Source: Schizochytrium sp. TIO01
Taxonomy: Eukaryota; Sar; Bigyra; Thraustochytrida; Thraustochytriidae
Assembly: GCA_004764695.1 (NCBI GenBank)
Contig: SMSO01000037.1
Span: 1,658,247-1,722,246, forward strand
Reading direction: 5' to 3'
Length of the DNA: 64,000 nt
Positions 57,182 to 64,000 of this stretch are shown piece after piece; position 1 is the stretch's first letter; every line of letters starts with the position of its first letter. The notes beneath the pieces are model-generated. The model ran no database searches, had not been told where the DNA came from, and was given only the letters and a program-made list of their open reading frames with translations. The translations under genes were made by a program, and so were the position numbers.

Positions 57182-60100
57182 ATGGAGTCTGACGCAGTAA
57201 GGATCGAAGTCGGTGGACGTCCTTCGCAATTTTCCTCTGCCTGGGAATCCACGCCTCGTGGCAGTAGCAGCAGTGCCAACAATTCTGCAGTTCGTGCAAA
57301 TAACCAGCGAAGAAGAGGGCGTGCGAACGCCAACAATGGCACGTGGAAATTTATGAGCAGTCGCAACACGCCGATTTTTTTGGCTTTGCTAATGATGATC
57401 GTATGGACATTTGGGGGCTGGATGCTGTTTATGAGCCTGGGCTGCGAGTTTTTTGGAGGCGAAGACGCGACTTCAGGTCCTCTGGCAAGACGCACGAAGT
57501 CGCTTCAGGCAATGGAGCTAGAAAACGAGCTGGAGCACGCTAGGAGCAAGATTATTTCAGCGAATGAGGCGCTGTTGCAAAGGCTTCGTAGTGAAGCGCT
57601 GGTGGAGGCCAGGTCCCAGGTAGCAGAGGAACTCAGTGAAGCCAACGCGAAAGCCAAGAGACTTGAGAACCAAGTAAAAGCTGCCACGCAAAAAGCAGAA
57701 GCAGCATCCGTGGCTGCAGCAAAGGCCGAAGCCGCGGCAGCTGTTCAAGCTGCCACGCAAGCGGCGACAGCAAATCAGGATACCGCGTTGGTTAGCGATT
57801 TCCTGATGGCTGAGCGGTTAGATAGTGAAACAACGACACCGGCGACTCCAAAACCAACAAAGGTCCACCAACCAACCAAACAAGATACTGAAGAAAGCAC
57901 TGGAGGGATTACAGACATCCTTCTCCGAGAAGTTCGTGAACAACAAGGAGACGTTGTCCCGAAGGAGGTTGTCCCGAAGGATGATTTTAATGCAGTTCAA
58001 TGGGTCGATGTGCTACGTGGCACTGACAATAAGAATTGGAGGAGTCTCAGTCGCGGCAATGCTCTACCAATCATCTCAAGGCCGTTTGGCATGACCCATT
58101 GGGCGCTGACAAATGTAGCAGGAGGGGAGCCGTGGTTCTTTAACCCTTCGCGAAACAATTTTGCAGGTATTCGGTGTACACACCAGCCGTCCCCATGGAT
58201 TGGTGACTATGGATTCTTCGATGTACGCCCGTATTACCAAAGACAGCTTAACACAAGAGCTGCCAAATATAACACAGGCAATGCAATTTTCCATCCACAC
58301 CACATGGTTGTGAGTTTGACTTCTGAATGCAGGAGTGGATCTGACTGCATCAAAGTTGAGCTCACTCCCTCGGAGCGAAGTGCTATTTTTCGCATTGAGT
58401 ATCCACCAGGCGGCGAGAATGGTGTTCAATTTGCAGAACTCAAGTCTCTGGCAGTAGAAAACGAAGATGGGCAAACACAGGTGATTCGCTTCTCAGGACA
58501 TTCTCGTTCAAAGTCGGTCTTTGATCCCCCGGCACTGATGAAGCATTACGCTTATATCGAGGTTATGGCAGAGGATTCGCGCCCGCTGAGATTCGACGCA
58601 AACTCGGGACAAGTTACCTGGGATGCAAACCCGAGCTCGCGCACAATCATTCATATTCGCGTTGGTACATCTTTCATCAATGCAAAACAGGCAAAGCTGA
58701 GCATGCATCGTGAGCTTGGATCAACTTCTGGCTTTGATCCGTCACAATTCATTCGCGTGAGGGAAGAGGGCTTCAACCGCTGGAACAACCTCCTTGGTCG
58801 TGTGAGGGTGACTGCGGACTCCAAGGAGGAGCTTGAAAATGTTCAGGAAACACTATACTCATGCTTGTATCGCGGTCTGCTGTTTCCTCGGCCACTGGGT
58901 GAAATTGACGAGAACGGGAAATTGCGTCACTGGAGTCCATTCGACATGATTCACTTCTATGACGGTCCTATTTACACGGATTCTGGTTTCTGGGATGCAT
59001 ATCGAGCTCAGTATCCGATGTTGCACCTCATTTACCCTGATCTTGTAGTGGACATTATGGAAGGCTGGGTCAACGCAATCCGTGAAGATCCCAGCAAAAT
59101 GCTTACTCAATGGGCTTCCCCAGGCCGTGTAGGCTCTATGGAAGGCTCTATGGGCGAAGTCAGTTTGGCAGAAGCCATGATCAATGGCGCTCTGGTTGGA
59201 GAGAGTGCAGATGTCGCAATGGACTACATCAAGCGCTCGGCAACTGACACCCAAGTTAAGAATGGAAGAGCGCATCTCGCTGATTACGATCGTTACGGTT
59301 ATGTTCCTTATGTAGTTCGGCGAGATGGTACAGTTTCAGTGTCATTGAATTATTATTTGTCGGATGCAGTTGATGCCATGCTTGCGAAATCTCGTGGCGA
59401 TACTTCGTTAGCCAAAAAGTTAGAGGACCGTTCTCGACAGTGGCGTAAGCTCTTTGACCCTTCAACTAAGTTCTTTCGTCCGAAGCGAACCGATGGAACC
59501 TTTGTGCCAAACTTTAATGAACATAGTTGGATGGGACCCTACACCGAGGGAGGTCCATGGCAATACCGATTTTATGTGCCCCATGACCCGAAGGGTCTCC
59601 GCCAGGCCTATGAGGATGCCGAACCCGCCCTTCCCGGTCAACCATCACGTTTGTGCCAAGTTTTGCTAGATGCTATGACACGGACGGGTCGTGTTTCCAA
59701 TCCAGATAAAATTCACGAAATGCTCGAAATGCTTCAACACTCATTTGGTGAATACGCTCATAACAACCAGCCAGTTCACCATGTTCTCTACATGTTTGCT
59801 CATGCTGGTTGCCCATTGGATGGCCAGAGATACATCCACCACACCCTCCGTACCCAGTATGGAGATTTTGGCTATGCTGGTGATGAAGACAATGGTGAGA
59901 TGAGTTCTTGGTTTGTTCTGTCTTCTTTGGGTCTCTATTCTTTAGTGCCTGGTTCAGGAAAATATCAGGTTGGTGCCCCGCCTTTGTACCGTACTGTTAC
60001 GATTCACCGTCCGCAGTCAGACCCTCGTGGTCGTCGCCTTGGCACTCTGAAAATTCGCCGCGAGGTACCTGCTACGACTTCGCCTTTGAAAAGTTTCATT

Positions 60101-60211
60101 CCGTCCACCCGCGTGCGCTGGAATGGAAACGTAATGTCAATTGATGCTGATGCAGTAACCATTCCTTATGCCGACCTATTGGCTGGTGGCGACCTTGTGT
60201 TTCTTGCATAA
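57182..60211 (+). CDS. type II membrane protein with GH92 alpha-mannosidase domain
   Basis: Predicted 1009 residues, ATG in strong context (caccATGg). Layout: cytosolic basic/Ser/Asn-rich tail (1-62); one transmembrane segment (about 65-86); an Ala/Glu-rich coiled coil (about 107-205, ELENELEHARSKIISANEA); a linker; and a GH92 catalytic region from about 275 to the end. GH92 enzymes are calcium-dependent exo-acting alpha-mannosidases that trim N-glycans. Family marks: ISRPFGMTHWALTN in the beta-sandwich domain, WDAYRAQYPMLHLIYPD, HSWMGPYTEGGPWQY (Glu789 probably the catalytic acid), NNQPVHHVLYMFAHAG, and GDEDNGEMSSWFVLSSLGLY with an acidic Asp901/Glu902/Asp903 cluster where the catalytic base lies. 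Topology places the enzyme in the Golgi or secretory lumen. GH92 is mostly bacterial, so an old transfer is possible. AATAAA follows at 60257. Confidence 0.93.
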   Translation: MESDAVRIEVGGRPSQFSSAWESTPRGSSSSANNSAVRANNQRRRGRANANNGTWKFMSSRNTPIFLALLMMIVWTFGGWMLFMSLGCEFFGGEDATSGPLARRTKSLQAMELENELEHARSKIISANEALLQRLRSEALVEARSQVAEELSEANAKAKRLENQVKAATQKAEAASVAAAKAEAAAAVQAATQAATANQDTALVSDFLMAERLDSETTTPATPKPTKVHQPTKQDTEESTGGITDILLREVREQQGDVVPKEVVPKDDFNAVQWVDVLRGTDNKNWRSLSRGNALPIISRPFGMTHWALTNVAGGEPWFFNPSRNNFAGIRCTHQPSPWIGDYGFFDVRPYYQRQLNTRAAKYNTGNAIFHPHHMVVSLTSECRSGSDCIKVELTPSERSAIFRIEYPPGGENGVQFAELKSLAVENEDGQTQVIRFSGHSRSKSVFDPPALMKHYAYIEVMAEDSRPLRFDANSGQVTWDANPSSRTIIHIRVGTSFINAKQAKLSMHRELGSTSGFDPSQFIRVREEGFNRWNNLLGRVRVTADSKEELENVQETLYSCLYRGLLFPRPLGEIDENGKLRHWSPFDMIHFYDGPIYTDSGFWDAYRAQYPMLHLIYPDLVVDIMEGWVNAIREDPSKMLTQWASPGRVGSMEGSMGEVSLAEAMINGALVGESADVAMDYIKRSATDTQVKNGRAHLADYDRYGYVPYVVRRDGTVSVSLNYYLSDAVDAMLAKSRGDTSLAKKLEDRSRQWRKLFDPSTKFFRPKRTDGTFVPNFNEHSWMGPYTEGGPWQYRFYVPHDPKGLRQAYEDAEPALPGQPSRLCQVLLDAMTRTGRVSNPDKIHEMLEMLQHSFGEYAHNNQPVHHVLYMFAHAGCPLDGQRYIHHTLRTQYGDFGYAGDEDNGEMSSWFVLSSLGLYSLVPGSGKYQVGAPPLYRTVTIHRPQSDPRGRRLGTLKIRREVPATTSPLKSFIPSTRVRWNGNVMSIDADAVTIPYADLLAGGDLVFLA

Positions 60212-60693
60212 TTATGTACGTGTTTTGCCAATTTCGTGATTTTACACTTATTTTCTAATAAATAAAGACAGCTGATCTCTGAAACTCTGATACTTTTTTA
60301 TAAAAATTCAAACATAGTTTTCATCCCTTCGATTGTCTTCTCTATGACTATCTTCTTTTGGGTTGATGAGTTGCTAGATATGAATGAACAAGAGCTTACA
60401 AAGATTTTTTTTAATAAAACGAGGAAAGCCGGCACCGTATATGTAGGAGGGTAGGATAAAATCGAATTGTATCCTACTGCCCGTCAAAGGTGATCTTCAT
60501 CTTGTTTTGTTTTATTTTAGGAAAGAAAAGGGCAGGATAGATGACGTCTTGTGTAACAAGATGTCTTTCACAAGATGTCTCTTTTTAGGTTCGTTTCTTG
60601 ACATAGCATTCATAGCCCAGAATTTCAGATTGCATCAGATTAACAAAACGAGTCCGAAGAGTTTCATTTACGGTTGACACTAGGGATTTAAGG
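60212..60693. other. convergent 3' spacer
   Basis: 482 bases, T- and A-rich, between GH92 and the LRR-kinase gene. An imperfect direct repeat with ACAAGATGTCT occurs near 60555-60585. No gene seen. Confidence 0.5.
60257..60266 (+). terminator. overlapping polyadenylation signals
   Basis: Two overlapping AATAAA hexamers about 46 bases after the GH92 stop codon. Confidence 0.5.
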
Positions 60694-63600
60694 TTACAGG
60701 TTGAACTCGGGTCCAACTACATCAGGAGATAAAAGACTTGCAAGGCGCTCATGTAGAATTTCCTTCAAATCATCACGAATATCATTTTGCCAATACGCTT
60801 GTAAGCGCTCCGCGCGAAGTGCCAACCATGCGCTCTGGACAGCTGAAAAGCTTTCAGGGAAGAAAGGGTCATGGTCTCGGCTCCCATTCTTCTCGCAATT
60901 TGCTACGTGTCGATGACAAGCGTCACTGGTGTTTCCAGTATCGCAGAGACACCATGCACAAAAGTAGCAATCACACGATCTGCACTTGAGGGCGCAGCAA
61001 CCGTCAAAGTCTGTGAATACTGTTTTACATCGAGGGCAACATGTGCACAATAAGTGATCTTGAATGTGTTTCATATGTACCACTGCCTCTCGATTGAGAC
61101 CATCCAGCTTGATGAATTCTTGAACTCGATGTTGAATCTCTCGCTCAGCCCGAATATCGGCATCATTTTCTATATGACCCTTGACTACTCTGATTAGTCG
61201 AGCAAATATCTCTTCTGGGATATGCCGAGCAATCGTTGACCCGGGGAAAATGCTATTGCAATTGTTTGCCATACAAGGCATAGCACCGTCCCTGGTCACG
61301 CGAACAAACCCCTCAGGATCTGACGCAGCCGAAACTGACGCAGCGAGGCAATCTTGACAGACAAAGTGCCCGCTGCCACAGACAGCACCATGCAAAGCAG
61401 GGTAGTTGTCCAGGCATATCATGCACGAAGCCAGCGAGACTGTTTGAATATCAAAAGCACGATGGCTCAAAGCATCTAATGCACTAATCCGTTGATCTGG
61501 ATCTTGAGCTTTCAAGCTTTGCTGGAGGTCTGCCATGAAAGCATCTGGTGTAGGGAAAAGCTCTTCAAGCAAGACCCCAAATGAGTACATATCCAACGAA
61601 GGCAACGCTCTGCTGATATCTCCTGCACGTAACTCAGGCGCCATGTAGGCTGTAGTAAGCTGTAACCCAATAGTAATTGTCCTGCTTGTATCTTGCGTCC
61701 CGTCGAAGTCTCCAATAATTGGCGACAAACTGTTCGTAAGGAAGATATTGGACGGTTTGATATCACAATGCACCTGTCCAGTCTTGTGAATGTCGTGGAG
61801 GCCTGTCAGAATTCCAATAGCAATACGCTTGCGAATTGTGTCAGTCACATGTACATTTTCATCTAGCAATTGTTTCAAAGTACCACGCGGATAGAATGGC
61901 ATCAAAATACAACCAAAGCTAAATCCTTGTGATGCAGTCGTAAAAATGCCGAAAGGTTGCACCACATGAGCGGACGAGATTCTGGCAATTGCAGTAGCTT
62001 GGCGTCCGAACTTTCCTGACATGGCAAAACTTGCCAGGGAAAACTTCTTCAGGACCTTTTTCGAGCCATCATTGTCTTGTACAAGTAGTACATGCCGGCC
62101 TACATTCTCGGAGAGTGTCTTCACGGTCGTCATGCTGCCCATTACAGATTCAGAGAGCCATATACCTAATGCACTTGCTTCAAGGAATGCCAAGTCTGAG
62201 ACCCCCACACTTTTACACCACTCTCGACTTTGCAAGAGTTCCGGGAAATGGTCTTGTGCAAGTCGAATTAGACGAGCTCGTTCTTTGCGAATAGAGCGAT
62301 CAAGCGCATAAGGTTCGATAGAACTAATTTTGGATTCTAGATCCTTCAACCTCTTATGGGTTTCTTTGGTCTTTTCCTCTTCATAGTCTTCTCTGGCCAG
62401 TTGAAGCTCTAGCTGAAGCCTCTTCAGCATCCGCCGATTCGACTTTTGTTCAGTCAAGAGAGCGTCTAACATGGAAATATCAGGTGCGTATTCGCCTTCT
62501 GATAGAACTCCAAGTAAGTCTGCAAACGCCTTTCTCACCTCGAGGAGTTTACTAATCGCATTAGGTATATAAATTTGTCTACATTCTACAACTGCGGCTG
62601 TAGCTAGGCGTAATCGAGCATTTGCTACATTGAAGCTGTGAAAATCGCTCTTGAGGAAGTTCAATTCCTCAGACAGCTTATCAAAAACATTAGCAATCTC
62701 GTACTGAAGCTTGTCGAATTGTCTTGGTCGTAGTAAAAAAGCTCCTACTCGATTCTCCACTCCCAGATCTTCCCCGCTTGTCTCCAGGGCAGCAATTGCA
62801 TCTTCCGTCTTCTTATATAGCGCTTTGGCTCGTTTCATTTCAGAAATATCCGTGATTGTCGTATAAGCCAGCTTGACCTTTGCAGTCACACGCTCAACCT
62901 GAATGGTAAATTGAGTCATAGAGCATGGTTGATAGATTTTGCCTGTTGGATGAGATTGATTATTCAAGGCGCCAGCAAATGACTGCACACCATTGACACA
63001 TTCGTCTAAGTTTTTAGCTAGAAACGTGCGAAGTAAGCCAAGAAGTTCATGCCGCTGCTGATTACGGAGCAATACAGCTTCATCGTGGTTATGAATAGAG
63101 TTATCTGTCCGCAAAACGCTTGCAGATTCGTTGAAATGATTAATAAGCTGCTCAATTTGAAGGTACTCTTTCTCGAGCTCGAGAAAGCGCTTCAATGAAT
63201 CAGTGTTGACAAACCCGATCCACTGAGCAAGAACCTCTACGGTGAGACTTTGTGCTCTTTTCTCGTATTTTTCACGTTCGTTTGCTGTTCCTTCAGCTAG
63301 TCGCATCACACCTGTAAGACTAGTCCGTTCATGTTCTTGTCTAGAAAATCAACACAATGTTAGGTCACATATAGATGAGCTATCATGAATCTAAAGCAAA
63401 CATACTCAAACTTACTTCTCCTTCAACAAAGCGCGATTTCGCGTGCTTGGCGCACTTAAAAAAGGCATTCTTATGTCGGTGCTGTCTGAGTATTCACGCA
63501 TGTGAAGGTAAGCGGTCATGATCCTGTTAGCTTAACCTATTGTCGTTACTATTCGTATATAGGCAGCAGATGCAACTTACCGTAGTTCTATCAGTGTTTT

Positions 63601-64000
63601 GTTATGCTTAAGGATATGATCAAAGGCTTCTGCATTGTAAATCGGATTCGTTTTTAGACTGAAGCGTGGAATAAGTAAATTTTGAAGTGAGAGTTGAACA
63701 CAATCATTAGTTCTCTGGCCAGGATATCAATAAACAAGTTCAAAAGCCCTCACACTTGCAATCGATCATATGAAACTCACTTTAAGTTTTTGAGCGTATC
63801 ATTTCGTTCCAAGGCCTTGCTTAGTGCGGCCGCACCATCAACGCCAATGTAATTATCTTCAAGGCTGCAATGATAATTTCCCCAAGGATTTTCCGTTAGT
63901 TCCGATTCAGAGCACCATGTAGCTAGCTAGCTATGCAGTTGTTGCTAATCACTTACTTAAGATATTCAAGAGTATAGTTTTCATGTAGGGCCTCTCCGAG
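60694..64000 (-). CDS. LRR - coiled region - protein kinase - RING/IBR multidomain protein (5' part beyond window)
   Basis: Minus-strand exons 63957->64000, 63781-63864, 63581-63658, 63416-63523 and 60694-63340; introns of 92, 122, 57 and 75 nt, all GT-AG and all in phase 2. The upstream exons encode RNI/NLRC3-type leucine-rich repeats (LEDNYIGVDGAAALSKALE, LGEALHENYTLEYL, KHNKTLIELR). The long last exon encodes a helical region (about 350 residues), then a kinase domain: KVLKKF (lysine), VHCDIKPSNIF (catalytic loop), GDFDG in place of DFG, YMAPEL, DMYSFGVLLEEL. After it comes a Cys/His-rich part: CMICLDNYPALHG with CGSGHFVCQDC (RING-like) and CCPRCKTVF ... DGCCALKCRSCDCYFCAWC, similar to IBR/RING2 of RBR ubiquitin ligases. 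Serine/threonine kinase plus E3 ligase activity is inferred. The start of the protein is outside the window. Confidence 0.88.

Overview
The window is nuclear DNA of a eukaryotic protist. At least two genes have GT-AG introns (57-465 nt, mostly GTAAGT/GTGAGT donors). The gene set mixes general eukaryotic genes (RNA polymerase subunit RPABC5/RPB10, actin-related protein Arp4/BAF53, Golgi Qb-SNARE GOSR1/GS28) with flagellar genes (SPAG17/PF6 and TEX9 homologues). There is also a beta-class carbonic anhydrase and a GH92 glycosidase. A heterotrophic, zoospore-forming stramenopile of the labyrinthulid/thraustochytrid type is my best guess; this is inference from gene content, not from a marker gene.

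Layout. 1-5957: no supported gene, many short tandem repeats, including 88 uninterrupted GTTT units. 5958-10676: BSD-domain protein, two-RRM hnRNP-like protein, a small unknown protein. 10677-15481: nothing recognised. 15482-19265: tail-to-tail pair of a PH/membrane/CRAL-TRIO protein and a membrane-anchored START protein, both lipid-binding types. 19266-24534: no clear gene. 24535-31021: mitochondrial-type beta carbonic anhydrase (two exons), TEX9, a dienoyl-CoA isomerase whose frame is broken by one base, and an unknown protein. 31022-42037: an 11-kb gene-free stretch packed with unrelated microsatellites. 42038-64000: gene-dense: membrane-anchored cupin/JmjC-like protein, an unknown protein, RPB10 in three small exons, Arp4, SPAG17 with a reading-frame break, GOSR1, a type II membrane GH92 protein, and the 3' part of a gene encoding leucine-rich repeats, a coiled region, a protein kinase domain and RING/IBR-type zinc fingers.

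Most neighbours are in alternating orientation with tail-to-tail gaps of 0.3-0.9 kb and divergent gaps of 0.7-1 kb; nothing resembles an operon. The most unusual item is the LRR-kinase-RING/IBR gene at the right edge, which has one repeat per exon in the part visible. ATG starts were chosen throughout; several open frames begin upstream at GTG or TTG, which I do not accept as eukaryotic starts.
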